In this document: positions 55,672 to 64,000 of the stretch, piece by piece
How the letters are laid out: each line of letters begins with the position of its first letter
Numbering within the stretch: the first letter of the stretch is position 1
Origin: Coriobacteriia bacterium
Lineage (GTDB): Bacteria; Actinomycetota; Coriobacteriia; Coriobacteriales; UBA8131
NCBI GenBank assembly: GCA_009776725.1
Contig: WRNE01000006.1
Span: forward strand, 543 to 64,542
Length of the DNA stretch: 64,000 nt
Direction: 5' to 3'
Made by a program: the position numbers and the translations under genes
Notes under the pieces: model-generated
What the model was told of the DNA's origin: nothing
What the model saw: the letters and a program-made list of their open reading frames with translations, nothing else
The model's database searches: none

Positions 55672-56573
55672 TTGATTTCGCTCCAAGTAGTAATCTCGCC
55701 TGTGTAGATCCTCATGACATCCTCGGCACTTAAGTCGGTGACAGGGTTGTTGTTGTTGACTATCACGGCGATGCCGTCAACAGCAATATCGATACCAGTC
55801 AACTCTGCTGCCTCGGTGTCTTTTAGCTCGCGGCTGGACATCCCGATATCATATGTACCGTTCATTGCACCGGTCATACCAGAAGACGAGTCGCTCATTT
55901 GGACCTCGATGGTAGCGTTCGTGTTCAGCTTCTTATACTCTTGGACTAAGTACTCCATGAGCGGGGTAACGGATGACGACCCACCGACAACGATCGATCC
56001 GGAAGGCTTGGTGCCGTTGTACTCAGGAGCGTTCTCGTCAGCGGCTAGGTAGCCTCTTTCCTCGACGATGGCCTGTCCTTCTTTGGACATGATGAAGTCG
56101 ATGAAGTCTTTAGCTAGGCCAGTCGGGTCAGGCTTGGTAGCAATGATGAAAGGCCTTTGAATCGCATAGGTGCCGTTTTTGACGTTCGCGGTCGTAGCAG
56201 CGACGCCGTCGATGCTGACTGCCTTGACTGTGTTGTTCAGCGAGCCCAGTGATATATAACCAATCGCATACGGGTCGTTAGCAATATTGGTCATCATCAC
56301 ATCGGTCTTGTCAGCAATGACTGCCTCTTTGGTGGTGTTGTCGTTCTTGTTGGCATCCTGAACCTCGAAAAGCTCGATAAAAGCAGAGCGGGTCCCACTG
56401 CCGTCCTCGCGGGAGACTACCGTGATCGGCTTCGTGTTGTCAAATCCATGTGTGGACTCGTTCGACTCGGTACTCTCGTTCTCTTCGTCCCCATTGCTGC
56501 TGGCCGGGGTACAAGCAGAGACCGCGGACGTGCCAAGCATCAGAACCAGTAAAATCGAAACGAATTTTTGCAT
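55668..56573 (-). CDS. pstS: Phosphate-binding lipoprotein PstS with swapped halves
   Basis: 301 residues. Lipobox SAVSAC (Cys21), then an acidic linker. The order of the two phosphate-binding halves is reversed relative to classical PstS. The part usually C-terminal comes first (ITVVSREDGSGTRSAF at residues 50-65, YAIGYISLGSL, KDFIDFIMSKEGQAIVEERG), and the part usually N-terminal comes second (GSIVVGGSSSVTPLMEYL from about 192, SDSSSGMTGAMNGTYDIGMS, ISRELK-type and IAVDGIAVIVNNNNPV). All ligand-loop motifs are kept, so it should bind phosphate. I believe other Gram-positive anaerobes have this arrangement. First gene of the pst operon. Confidence 0.93.
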   Translation of the reverse strand: MQKFVSILLVLMLGTSAVSACTPASSNGDEENESTESNESTHGFDNTKPITVVSREDGSGTRSAFIELFEVQDANKNDNTTKEAVIADKTDVMMTNIANDPYAIGYISLGSLNNTVKAVSIDGVAATTANVKNGTYAIQRPFIIATKPDPTGLAKDFIDFIMSKEGQAIVEERGYLAADENAPEYNGTKPSGSIVVGGSSSVTPLMEYLVQEYKKLNTNATIEVQMSDSSSGMTGAMNGTYDIGMSSRELKDTEAAELTGIDIAVDGIAVIVNNNNPVTDLSAEDVMRIYTGEITTWSEIK

Positions 56574-56616
56574 ACTTCCTCCTGGGGTTGTTGTTTAGAT
56601 AATTCCCTTTTAGAGA

Positions 56617-56672
56617 TACTATATATACGAGCTGTAAAAACCATACACCTGCGTATGTAAAATGAGTGTAAA
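56617..56672 (-). promoter_or_regulatory. Pho-box-like repeats and promoter of the pst operon
   Basis: On the minus strand, TTTACA occurs twice 11 bases apart (56667-56672 and 56656-56661), with a third copy two turns further on (56633-56638). The spacing and sequence match Gram-positive Pho boxes (TT(A/T/C)ACA repeats with 11-base period). A possible -10 element TATAGT follows near 56617-56622, upstream of pstS. Confidence 0.65.
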
Positions 56673-56724
56673 GTTTTATATGGGGATAAGAACCCGCGCC
56701 CCTAGGCTCTCTTTTAGATAAGAA

Positions 56725-56764
56725 AGGCCCTGGTGACCGATTATGTGGACGGTCACCAGAGCCT
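56725..56764 (-). terminator. Terminator after the PPOX-family gene
   Basis: A strong stem (10-bp CTGGTGACCG/CGGTCACCAG extended by AGGC/GCCT across a one-base bulge on each side). On the minus strand it leads into CTTTCTTATCT. It separates the upstream gene from the pst operon. Confidence 0.65.
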
Positions 56765-56839
56765 GGTATAACTTGTTATCTGATGAAGCTGCTTCTTACA
56801 TAAGACGTGCATTGTGCAAAATGCTAGGTCTTCTCCAGA

Positions 56840-57238
56840 TTAAAAATCAACGTACGAGGTGTCTCCGCCAAAGCTGTCGAAGCGGGCAGTTGCATCTTCG
56901 AAGCACAAAACCAGCATGTTGTCGTCGTCGACAGAATACATTCCCGCTAGATTCGGGTAGGCATCGAGCATTGACTGCTTTGCTTCGCGGCGTTCGTCAG
57001 CGATCAGCTTGGCGGAAATGCGGATCCAGGTCCCAGTCTCTGCGTCAAAGGCACAGACTTCGACATTGGGGTTGGCAAAAATCTGCTTGGCCACGTCTTT
57101 GGACCGCCCGGTTTGAATGTACAGCTTGTTCTCAAAGACATTGATCGTGCCCATCGGCCTTACCCGGGCCTTGTCTGCATCAACGGTGGCCAAATAATAA
57201 GTGCCGACTTTCTTTAGTAGCTCATAAACTTCGTCCAT
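56840..57238 (-). CDS. Pyridoxamine 5'-phosphate oxidase-like flavin protein
   Basis: 132 residues from ATG 57238 with AAAGGAGGG upstream; the frame extends further but has no other site. The split-barrel FMN-binding fold is suggested by YYLATVDADKARVRPMGTIN, LYIQTGRSKDVAKQI, NPNVEVCAFD and GTWIRISAKLIAD. Members bind FMN, F420 or haem; which one cannot be told. Single-gene unit. Confidence 0.88.
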   Translation of the reverse strand: MDEVYELLKKVGTYYLATVDADKARVRPMGTINVFENKLYIQTGRSKDVAKQIFANPNVEVCAFDAETGTWIRISAKLIADERREAKQSMLDAYPNLAGMYSVDDDNMLVLCFEDATARFDSFGGDTSYVDF

Positions 57239-57662
57239 GGTCCCTCCTTTGGGGTCTATGCTGGCAAACTGTGCTGCGTTTTGGCACAAGGGGCCTGGCA
57301 AGGTACTTGGCTCGCATCGCAACAAGCTGCCGTTTTATAACGTACATGGGTTTTTGCAGTAGCATTCGCCCATGTAAACGATATACATACTATACGATAT
57401 GCGCTGTATCATTGGCGGACAGGCGGTATTTGATACAACGTCGGCTTTATCTTGGAGTAAAATCTATTGCGACTGCGAATTTGCTGGCTCGCAGACGAGA
57501 TGCCGGCAGTGTCCAAGGCCTGAGTGAAAACCCACGTTTGCAAACTGTATACAAAGCAAAGGCAAAGCGCATCCCATCAAGTTAATATCAAAACAATAAA
57601 CATTTAAAATGCTAAACAACGAAAGAGCAGAGTAAGGGGTTTAAAAAAGATGGTATTTCATT
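57239..57662. other. Divergent intergenic region
   Basis: 424 bases between the divergent PPOX-like and L,D-transpeptidase genes. Short inverted repeats are visible (ACATGGG/CCCATGT at 57344-57350 and 57369-57375; TGTATCA/TGATACA at about 57408-57440). Frames here lack ribosome sites and known features, and I support no gene. Confidence 0.4.
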
Positions 57663-59453
57663 ATGAGTGCTGATCATAAAAAAGAAGCAGACCAGCAAAA
57701 ACCTAGTGGGGGCCGTAGGTTTAAAGACAGCGCTCCGATGATGTCAAGCAGTGTAGAGGTTTCCGAGCATGACCGCGGGACAGCATATGACAACGGGACA
57801 GCCTATGACAACGGGACAGCCTATGACAACGGGGTCTTGACAGCCCAGGACTCTCCAGCGGAAGCGCTTTCGATGGGGGAGCAAGTATTAAACGAGCAAG
57901 CCTTAGTCAGCCAAGAGATTCCTACAGACATAAGATCGATCAAAGCAGCCATCAGCGGGGTCCTGCCCACAGACGGTACAGAAGATGCTGCCGAAGCAAA
58001 AGACAAGGCTCCGCGAAAAACCGAGGATCTGTACCTGCTAGGCAAATCGCTGAAAAGGCCTGTCCAATCCATTGCTGCCTTGTTGGTAGGCGTGGTTTTA
58101 GTCGTGTATCTGTATGGTGTGTTCTACTTTAACGACCATTTTGGGTTCAATACCACTATCGACAAGCGCAATATGACCTTCTTGTCAGTCGACGAGGCCG
58201 AGTCGAGGCTCTTCTTCAACGCAGAGTGCTTCACCATGACCATCACCGGCCGCGAAGACGTCCAATATACCCTTTACTCGGACGATGTCGGCCTGTACTA
58301 CATTCCAGACGACCAGATCGAGACTATCCTCAAATCCCAAAACCCATGGCTTTGGCCGCTTAGGTTGATACCGCAAAACGAGTACCACACTGACCCATCG
58401 CTCAGATTTGAAGCCGACTTGCTGGAAAAATACCTTTACGACAGCGGCTTGCTAGACCCTGAGAATATGCGCTACCCAGTTGACGCTCGGCCAATATTTA
58501 GAAATGGGTCTTGGGTCATCGAAGACGAGGACTTAGGCACTGCTCTAGACGACGAGCTGGTCTTTCGGGTTATATCTGACCACTTGATCAACGCCATGAA
58601 CCAGTGTGACTTGAATTCAACAGGCTGTTATCTGAACCCTACCGTCTATGCAGGCGACCAGGAACTGCTGACCCGTGTCGAGGACTTTAACACATATGCC
58701 CAGTTCCAAATCGTCTATGAGTTCGGCGATGAAACCGAGACGCTTGACGCCAATATTGCCATCGACTGGTTCATCGAAAACGACGACGGCTCAAAAATGC
58801 TTGACTATGTGGCACTGGACGCTTGGCTGGATGACTTCTGCAAACGTCATAACACCTTAGGGATCGAGCGTGTTTTTCAAGCCCATCGAGGGGACATGAT
58901 CACGGTCAGCGGCGGTACATACGGTTGGCAAATCGACCGTATGGCAGAGCGGAACGCAATCATCGCCGCAATCACCAACAAGTCCAGCGAGACCCGAGAG
59001 CCGTACTATGCCCAGCGTGGGGCAGAGCATCCCAGTGAAGCAAGCATGCCGGACTGGGGCGGCACCTATATCGAAATCGACCAAGGCATACAGAAGCTCT
59101 TTTACTTTGTTAACGGTGAGTTGGTGCTAGAGACCGATATCGTCACTGGCTTGCCGACCCCGATGTGGACGACTCCCTGTGGGGTCTATCGGGTCTTGAC
59201 CCGGGTAAGCCCGGCGCGCTTGCAAGGGCCTATCCAAGAAGACGGCAACCCGATGTGGGACTCGGTTGTGCAGTTCTGGCTAGGCGTTACATATGGCGGA
59301 GTAGGCATTCATGACGCTTATTGGCAGCCTTGGTTCGGCGGCAACCGGTATCAGTACGGTGGCTCGCACGGTTGCATCAACCTGCCTTATAGCAGCGCCA
59401 GGGACTTATACGGGATGGTTGAGGTCGGCACACCAGTAATCATCCATTGGTAG
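57663..59453 (+). CDS. Membrane-anchored L,D-transpeptidase (YkuD) with PG_binding_4 domain
   Basis: 596 residues. A cytoplasmic tail of about 135 residues holds three copies of a TAYDNG unit. One membrane helix (about 138-158, SIAALLVGVVLVVYLYGVFY) follows. The outer part has a PG_binding_4-like region (about 165-440) and a C-terminal YkuD domain with the catalytic motif GGVGIHDAYW and YGGSHGCINLP (Cys near residue 573). L,D-transpeptidases make 3-3 cross-links in peptidoglycan or attach proteins to it. The ribosome site is weak. Upstream of bactofilin. Confidence 0.93.
   Translation: MSADHKKEADQQKPSGGRRFKDSAPMMSSSVEVSEHDRGTAYDNGTAYDNGTAYDNGVLTAQDSPAEALSMGEQVLNEQALVSQEIPTDIRSIKAAISGVLPTDGTEDAAEAKDKAPRKTEDLYLLGKSLKRPVQSIAALLVGVVLVVYLYGVFYFNDHFGFNTTIDKRNMTFLSVDEAESRLFFNAECFTMTITGREDVQYTLYSDDVGLYYIPDDQIETILKSQNPWLWPLRLIPQNEYHTDPSLRFEADLLEKYLYDSGLLDPENMRYPVDARPIFRNGSWVIEDEDLGTALDDELVFRVISDHLINAMNQCDLNSTGCYLNPTVYAGDQELLTRVEDFNTYAQFQIVYEFGDETETLDANIAIDWFIENDDGSKMLDYVALDAWLDDFCKRHNTLGIERVFQAHRGDMITVSGGTYGWQIDRMAERNAIIAAITNKSSETREPYYAQRGAEHPSEASMPDWGGTYIEIDQGIQKLFYFVNGELVLETDIVTGLPTPMWTTPCGVYRVLTRVSPARLQGPIQEDGNPMWDSVVQFWLGVTYGGVGIHDAYWQPWFGGNRYQYGGSHGCINLPYSSARDLYGMVEVGTPVIIHW
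57776..57829 (+). repeat. Three tandem 18-bp units in the L,D-transpeptidase tail
   Basis: CGGGACAGC(A/C)TATGACAA occurs three times in a row, encoding GTAYDN units. Only one base differs among the copies, suggesting recent slippage. Confidence 0.9.
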
Positions 59454-59583
59454 GCTTAAGTGGTTGTCTAAGCTGCATATCTGCACTCACATGCCAACTA
59501 GGGCAAGTTTGGCCTTGTGCGAGCCCGTTCGTAAGTGGTTTTAGGTTATTGAATTCTCATATCGCGAGATAGAAGGGGTGCGG

Positions 59584-59589
59584 TATAAT
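59584..59589 (+). promoter_or_regulatory. Consensus -10 box ahead of bactofilin
   Basis: An exact TATAAT 65 bases before the bactofilin ATG. No good -35 lies at 16-18 bp, so an activator may be needed, or it is a chance match. Confidence 0.35.
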
Positions 59590-59654
59590 TTCGCTAGTAT
59601 AGTGTTAACAGGTGCTCAAAAAACGCAGTTAGCCCTCACGAAACGGGATTGAAT

Positions 59655-60371
59655 ATGGATGAAAGCACGAATAATTCACTTAACGAAGAAAACGAGTTAG
59701 ATACGCCAGTGTCTGACGGCCGAGTGGACGATTCATCCCAAACCGTACTCGATATTGACGACTCAGGGCAAGAAGACCCAAAAAACACTGGGGATATCGA
59801 TATGTCTTTAATCGAGGAGGAGGATACATCCAAGGCTGCCCTCTCTTCAACGCTTGTCCCAAACTCGTCAGCTACCTCAACGAACGGCTTTAACGCAGAA
59901 GCTGGCAACAGCGAGACTGGCGAAAAGGGAATATCGATCATCGCCCGTGAGGCCACAGTGCTCGGAGACATCATAACCGAAGGCCATATTGACATTATCG
60001 GTAAGGTCCGAGGAAATATTGCAGCTCAGGGAGATGTTGCGATACATGGTCAGGTGAGAGGGAATATCGATGGCGAAAAAATCGGGCTCTATAACAGCCG
60101 TGTCAAAGGCAACTTAAAAGCCGGACAGGGCGTTATAGTCAACGATACTTCGATTATCGATGGTGACGTAACAACGAAGAATATAATTTTCGACGGAAAA
60201 GTCCGAGGTAATATTGCTGCAGATAATGTGGTAGTTTTTCGTAGTCACTCCTATTGTCTGGGCGATGTTACTGCAGCTTCGATTGCTGTCGAGCCTGGTG
60301 CTGTGATCAATGGTACAGTTCGCACGATAATCGAAGGAGACCTTGAAGCACCCTTCGAAGAAATTATCTGA
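59655..60371 (+). CDS. Bactofilin (polymer-forming cytoskeletal protein)
   Basis: 238 residues from ATG 59655; a TTG two codons earlier is possible. The first 95 residues are acidic and low-complexity. The bactofilin beta-helix starts at about residue 98 (ISIIAREATVLGDIITEGHI) and repeats turns such as DIIGKVRGNIAAQGDVAIHG and IIFDGKVRGNIAADNVVVFR. It ends in a short tail. Bactofilins polymerise without nucleotide and organise wall enzymes or stalks. The next gene starts 26 bp downstream, so the two are likely co-transcribed. Confidence 0.93.
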   Translation: MDESTNNSLNEENELDTPVSDGRVDDSSQTVLDIDDSGQEDPKNTGDIDMSLIEEEDTSKAALSSTLVPNSSATSTNGFNAEAGNSETGEKGISIIAREATVLGDIITEGHIDIIGKVRGNIAAQGDVAIHGQVRGNIDGEKIGLYNSRVKGNLKAGQGVIVNDTSIIDGDVTTKNIIFDGKVRGNIAADNVVVFRSHSYCLGDVTAASIAVEPGAVINGTVRTIIEGDLEAPFEEII

Positions 60372-60396
60372 CTAAACTCTTAGGTAGGTGCCGATT

Positions 60397-63300
60397 GTGG
60401 AGGAGAGACAACTACCGAACGATTCTGACCCCAATGCCACAGACAACGAGCTGATTGATCAGGATGCGTTCAGTATAGGTGAAATAGATAAGCTTGACGA
60501 GCAGATCCATAGCAGCATCTCGAGCGTGTTGGAGGGGGTCTCCCCCCTGATCACGATTGACAGCTTTCCTACACAGACTGCTACGAGGCCTGCTGCCATA
60601 CAGTCAGGCGCCCCCGGGCCAGAAGTGGGCCTAACAGGCCTAAACGATACCTCGCAAGCAAGTTTTCAAGCTTATGTGGAGAAGGACGAGCCGCTCTTGC
60701 CAATCGAGACAGAAGCGCTTAACGTACCTGGCCGGCTTGACGAGAACACCAGCCCCCTAGGCCAAGCCCCTGGCACTGTCAGCCTGACAAACGCGCCTAT
60801 GCCGTCTGTCGATGTGCCTGACGTAGGCGTAAGCGACAGCGCACTACAGGCTGTAAGGCAAGTGCCCGCAGCCCAAGCGCCTGCAATGCAGGTGCCTGCC
60901 CCCGCGCCCGCAGCCCAAGCGTCTGCCCCCGCGCCATCTGCCCAAGCTGGCGGCTTGCAAGATGCCCCGACAGCACCAAACCAAACAACGCAATTCGGGC
61001 TTCAGTTTGACCCTGAAATAGGCGGAATGAGGTTGGTGTCGGTGAAACCGCCTGACACAACAGCCCTGGTAAACGAGCAGGCTGCTACGAGCGTAGCTTA
61101 TCAGCAACCATATATAGAGCCGCAGGCCTCGGTTGCAGCGAGCACCTTGTCCAGCCGCTTGACTCAGATCTCTGACATGGTTGCAGCTGAGAAGCTGGCT
61201 GAAGAGAGGGCAGCTGCCGAAGCGGCAAGACGTGAGGCCGAACGCTTAGAAGCCGAACGCATCGCTGCTGAACGGGCAGCCGAAGAAGCTGCCAGGCAGG
61301 AAGCAATCAGAATAGAAGCCGAGCGAATTGTTGCCGAACGTGCAGCAGTGATGGAGGCAGCCCGTCTGGAAGCAGCCCGTCTGGAGGCTGAGCAGGCAGC
61401 AGCAGAAGCCGCTAGGCTGGAGGCTGCAAGGCTTGAGGAAGAACGAATCGCTGCCGAACGTGCAGCAGTGATGGAGGCTGCCCGCCTAGAAGCCGAGCGT
61501 ATCGAGGCTGAGCAAGCGGCAGCAGTAGCCGCCTTACGGGAAGCAGAGCGTCTCGAAGCCGACCGCATTGCTGCTGAACGAGCAGCTGCCGAGCGCGCCG
61601 CCAGGCTGGAAGCCGAGCGCATAGCCACCGAGCGCGCCGCAGCCGAAGAGCTTATCAAGCTTGAGTCAGACCGGATTGATGCTGAAAAAACCGCTGCCGA
61701 GGCAGCCAGGATGGAAGCCGAGCGCATCGCTGCTGAAAGAGATGCAGCAGAAGCAGCAGCCCAGCTTGAGGCTGAGCGGATGTCTGCTGCCCGCCTTACT
61801 GCCGAGACCGAAGCCAAGAGGCTGGTTGAAGAGCTGCAAGCAGCTGAGAATGCACGCTTAGAGGCCGAAAGAAGTGCTGCACAAGAAACTGAGAGGCTGG
61901 AAGCCGCTAGGCTTGAAGCCTTGCGCATAGCAAGTGAAAGAGCCCGGGCAGAAGAAGAGGCGAAACAAGAGTTCGAGCGTGTAGCCAATGAAAGGGCTGC
62001 CATTGAGGCTGCCCGAGTAGAAGCAGAGCAGATAGAAGCCGAGAGGATAGCAGCCGAGAGGATAGCTGCTGAAAAAGCAGCGAGCATCGAGGCTGAGCTG
62101 ATAGCTGCTGAGCAGGCTGCTGCCGAAGTACAAAGAATTGGGGCTGAACGCCAAGAAACCGAGCGCTTAGCAACGATTGAGGCAGCAAGGCTTACAGCCG
62201 AGCGTATCCAAGCAGAGAAAATCGTAGCTGAAGAAGCAGCCAAGCTTGCTGAGACAAAGCAAGAAGCAGAACGTCTGGCAGCAGAGAGGGCGGCAGCTGA
62301 AGAAGCCCGCTTAGCAGAAGCCGAGACACGAGCTACAGAAGAAGCAGCCAGGCTGGAGGCGATTCGACTAGAAGCGGAGCAACTTGCCGCTGAAGAAGCT
62401 GCCAAGCTAGAGGAGATTCGAACAAAGGCAGAAGCCCTTGCTTTCGAGGAAGCAGAAAAAATCGAGACCGCCCGCATAGCTGCCGAGGCTAAAGCCGCTG
62501 AAGAAGCAGCCAGGCTGGAAGCAGTCCGGCTGGAGGCTGAAAGGCTTGCCCAGGATGAAGCGAACAGGATTGAAAATGCAAGGCTTGCTGCCGAGGCGAA
62601 AGCCGCTGAAGAAGTAGCAAAGCTAGCAATAGAGAAAGACGCTGCTGAAAAAGCTGCAGCCGAAAGGGCCAGGCTTGAGTCAGAGAGGCTCGAAGCAGAG
62701 AGAATAGCTGAAGAAGAAGCCGTCTTGCTTGAAGCCGCAAAGCTTGAAGCAGACCGTATTGCCCAAGAACGGGCAGCTGCTGAAGAAGCAGCTAGGCTCA
62801 ATGCTGTCGAGACTGCTAATCTAGAAGCAGAGAAAGAGGCTGCGGAGAAGGCCACGGCTGAAAGGGCCAGGCTTGAGGCAATTAGGCTTGAAGCAGAGCG
62901 TTTGGCTGAAGAGGAAAATGCCAAACTTGAAGAAATAAAGCTGGAGACGGAAAGAATCAATGCCGAGCGTTCAGCAGCTACGGAAGCAGCCAGGCTGGCA
63001 GCCGAACAAGCTGCTTATGAGGAAGCTGCAAGAATAGCTGCTGTAGAGGAAGCTGCCAGATTGGCGGCTGAACAAGCAGAAGCAGAGATGTCTGCAAGAA
63101 TCGAGGCTGAACGAATAGCTGCCGAAGAAGCCTCCAGGCTCGAAACCCTAAGGGTAGAAGCTGAAAAGCGAGCTGCCGAAGAAGCCTCCAGGCTAGAGGC
63201 AGTCAGGGCCGAGGCGGAACGCACCGCCGCCGAAGAGGCTTCCAGGCTAGAGGCTGTCAGGGCCGAAGCAGAGCGCACTGCTGCAGAAGAGGCTTCCAGG

Positions 63301-64000
63301 CTAGAGGCTGTCAGGGCCGAGGCAGAGCGCACTGCTGCAGAAGAGGCGGCTAGGCTTGAAACAGTGCGGACAGAGGCAGAGCAAAGGGCAGCCGAAGAGG
63401 CTGCGCGTATTGAGGCCGTCCGGTTAGAGACCGAGGCCAGAGCTGCTGAAGAAATAGCCAGGCTAGAAACCCTTAGAACAGAAGCAGAGCAAAAAGCCGC
63501 CGAAGAGGCAGCCCGAATCGAAGCAGTCAGGATTGAAGCTGAAAGGGTAGCATTCGAGGAAGCAGCCAGGCTTGAGGCTGTAAGAATCGAGGCCGAAGAA
63601 CGGGCGGCAGAAGAAAACGCTAGATTGCTTGCAGAAAAAGAGGCAGCCCAAAAAGCTGCACAAGAAAGAAGCCGGCTGGAAGCAGAGCGTTTAGAAGCTG
63701 AGCGGATAGCCGAGGAAGAAGCAATAAAACTCATTGCTGCTAAAACCGAAGCAGACCGTATTGCCTTGGAAAGGGCAGTTGCTGAAGAAACGGCACGTGT
63801 TGCTGCTGAGGAAAGAGCAGCTCAAGAAGCTAGCCGAATCGAGGCTGACCGGTTAGCGGCTGAAAAAGCAAACAATGAGGCCTTAAGGCTTGAGGCCATA
63901 AGGCTGGAGGCTGAAAAAGCCGCTGAGCTGGAGGCTAACAGGATCGCCGAGCAGAAAGCCGCTGCCGAGGCCGAGGCAAGAAGGCTGGAGGCTGAAAAAG
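60397..64000 (+). CDS. Giant Ala/Glu/Arg-rich helical protein, 3' end outside window
   Basis: Open without a stop from GTG 60397 to the window end: at least 1,201 codons. AGGTAGG upstream supports the start. The first 260 residues are variable with a Pro/Ala/Gln-rich stretch (about 145-185). From about residue 263 onward the protein is one uninterrupted, highly charged helix-forming repeat rich in Ala, Glu, Arg and Leu, with no Gly or Pro to break it. In the distal part the unit is 18 residues, for example [18 protein letters not shown], which is exactly five helical turns. It is probably a very long coiled coil or single alpha-helix. No membrane segment is visible in the part seen. It follows bactofilin, so a scaffold role is inferred. 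Confidence 0.85.
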   Translation, partial: MEERQLPNDSDPNATDNELIDQDAFSIGEIDKLDEQIHSSISSVLEGVSPLITIDSFPTQTATRPAAIQSGAPGPEVGLTGLNDTSQASFQAYVEKDEPLLPIETEALNVPGRLDENTSPLGQAPGTVSLTNAPMPSVDVPDVGVSDSALQAVRQVPAAQAPAMQVPAPAPAAQASAPAPSAQAGGLQDAPTAPNQTTQFGLQFDPEIGGMRLVSVKPPDTTALVNEQAATSVAYQQPYIEPQASVAASTLSSRLTQISDMVAAEKLAEERAAAEAARREAERLEAERIAAERAAEEAARQEAIRIEAERIVAERAAVMEAARLEAARLEAEQAAAEAARLEAARLEEERIAAERAAVMEAARLEAERIEAEQAAAVAALREAERLEADRIAAERAAAERAARLEAERIATERAAAEELIKLESDRIDAEKTAAEAARMEAERIAAERDAAEAAAQLEAERMSAARLTAETEAKRLVEELQAAENARLEAERSAAQETERLEAARLEALRIASERARAEEEAKQEFERVANERAAIEAARVEAEQIEAERIAAERIAAEKAASIEAELIAAEQAAAEVQRIGAERQETERLATIEAARLTAERIQAEKIVAEEAAKLAETKQEAERLAAERAAAEEARLAEAETRATEEAARLEAIRLEAEQLAAEEAAKLEEIRTKAEALAFEEAEKIETARIAAEAKAAEEAARLEAVRLEAERLAQDEANRIENARLAAEAKAAEEVAKLAIEKDAAEKAAAERARLESERLEAERIAEEEAVLLEAAKLEADRIAQERAAAEEAARLNAVETANLEAEKEAAEKATAERARLEAIRLEAERLAEEENAKLEEIKLETERINAERSAATEAARLAAEQAAYEEAARIAAVEEAARLAAEQAEAEMSARIEAERIAAEEASRLETLRVEAEKRAAEEASRLEAVRAEAERTAAEEASRLEAVRAEAERTAAEEASRLEAVRAEAERTAAEEAARLETVRTEAEQRAAEEAARIEAVRLETEARAAEEIARLETLRTEAEQKAAEEAARIEAVRIEAERVAFEEAARLEAVRIEAEERAAEENARLLAEKEAAQKAAQERSRLEAERLEAERIAEEEAIKLIAAKTEADRIALERAVAEETARVAAEERAAQEASRIEADRLAAEKANNEALRLEAIRLEAEKAAELEANRIAEQKAAAEAEARRLEAEK
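63178..63393 (+). repeat. Near-identical 54-bp units in the giant helical gene
   Basis: Units start at 63178, 63232, 63286 and 63340. The second and third differ at one base; the first and fourth are more diverged. Each encodes 18 residues beginning EEA(S/A)RLE. Further diverged units continue to about 63615. Confidence 0.9.

Noticed and set aside
57271-57585. 104-codon plus-strand frame in the gap before the L,D-transpeptidase
   Set aside because: No ribosome site, rare-looking composition and no recognisable motif.
61164-63734. Long minus-strand frames (598 and 239 codons) opposite the giant helical gene
   Set aside because: They consist of Ser/Ala-rich low-complexity sequence, which is what the antisense of GCN and GAR/GAN codons gives. 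The plus frame has a ribosome site, a defined start and a coherent repeat.
1-64000. CRISPR arrays, insertion sequences, prophage, integrases, rRNA operons
   Set aside because: I looked for direct repeats with spacers, transposase motifs, phage genes and rRNA sequence and found none.

Overview
The window (about 64 kb, roughly 50% G+C, densely coded) looks like chromosome from an anaerobic, Gram-positive-type bacterium. The evidence is superoxide reductase instead of catalase or SOD, corrinoid methyl-transfer genes, [NiFe]-hydrogenase maturation genes, a membrane pyrophosphatase, a Tad/Flp pilus locus with no secretin, and lipoproteins and surface proteins suited to a monoderm envelope. The trmD-lepB linkage and the large TadG-like protein remind me most of class Coriobacteriia (Actinomycetota). 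Some Bacillota would also fit, so the class is an inference. No sporulation genes, phage, insertion sequence or CRISPR array was seen.

Layout. 1-5247: 3' part of a giant repetitive surface protein with a three-helix membrane C-terminus. 5385-6143: a DUF6483-like gene facing a superoxide reductase. 6502-24035: a plus-strand run of core genes: a DivIVA-like protein, yceD, rpsB, tsf, dnaG, rpoD, rpsP, khpA, rimM, trmD, lepB, a fused glyQS, ppsR, hppA, secG, tRNA-Leu and a HAD hydrolase. 24084-27245: a corrinoid island, with a DUF2284 protein and a RACo-type activator divergent from a corrinoid protein. 27357-33500: minus-strand trxA, a small unknown gene, nikR, hypF, hypC, hypD and hypE. 35000-46278: the Tad pilus locus (cpaB, tadZ, tadA, tadB, tadC, two Flp-like pilins, two TadE-like proteins, a 740-residue TadG-like protein and several unknowns). 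46313-49901: tRNA-Val, tRNA-Asp, two lipoproteins and a HAD phosphatase. 49959-56573: the phosphate regulon pstS-pstC-pstA-pstB-phoU-phoB-phoR behind a Pho-box-like promoter. 57663-64000: an L,D-transpeptidase, a bactofilin and a huge Ala/Glu/Arg-rich helical protein that runs off the window.

How the genes work together. The hyp genes, NikR, the corrinoid/RACo island and the ferredoxin suggest hydrogen- and one-carbon-based anaerobic metabolism. The ppsR-hppA pair suggests pyrophosphate is used for energy conservation. The pho block is a self-contained phosphate sensing and uptake unit. The right end may be a cell-shape module (wall cross-linker, bactofilin polymer, long helical protein).

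Most unusual items: the giant 18-residue-repeat protein next to bactofilin, PstS with its two halves in swapped order, four prepilin-like proteins sharing a Gly-Gln-x-x-x-Glu processing motif, the giant surface protein with a patchwork of codon use and a non-LPxTG anchor, and a 10-base word, TGTGGAGAAG, found at least eight times.
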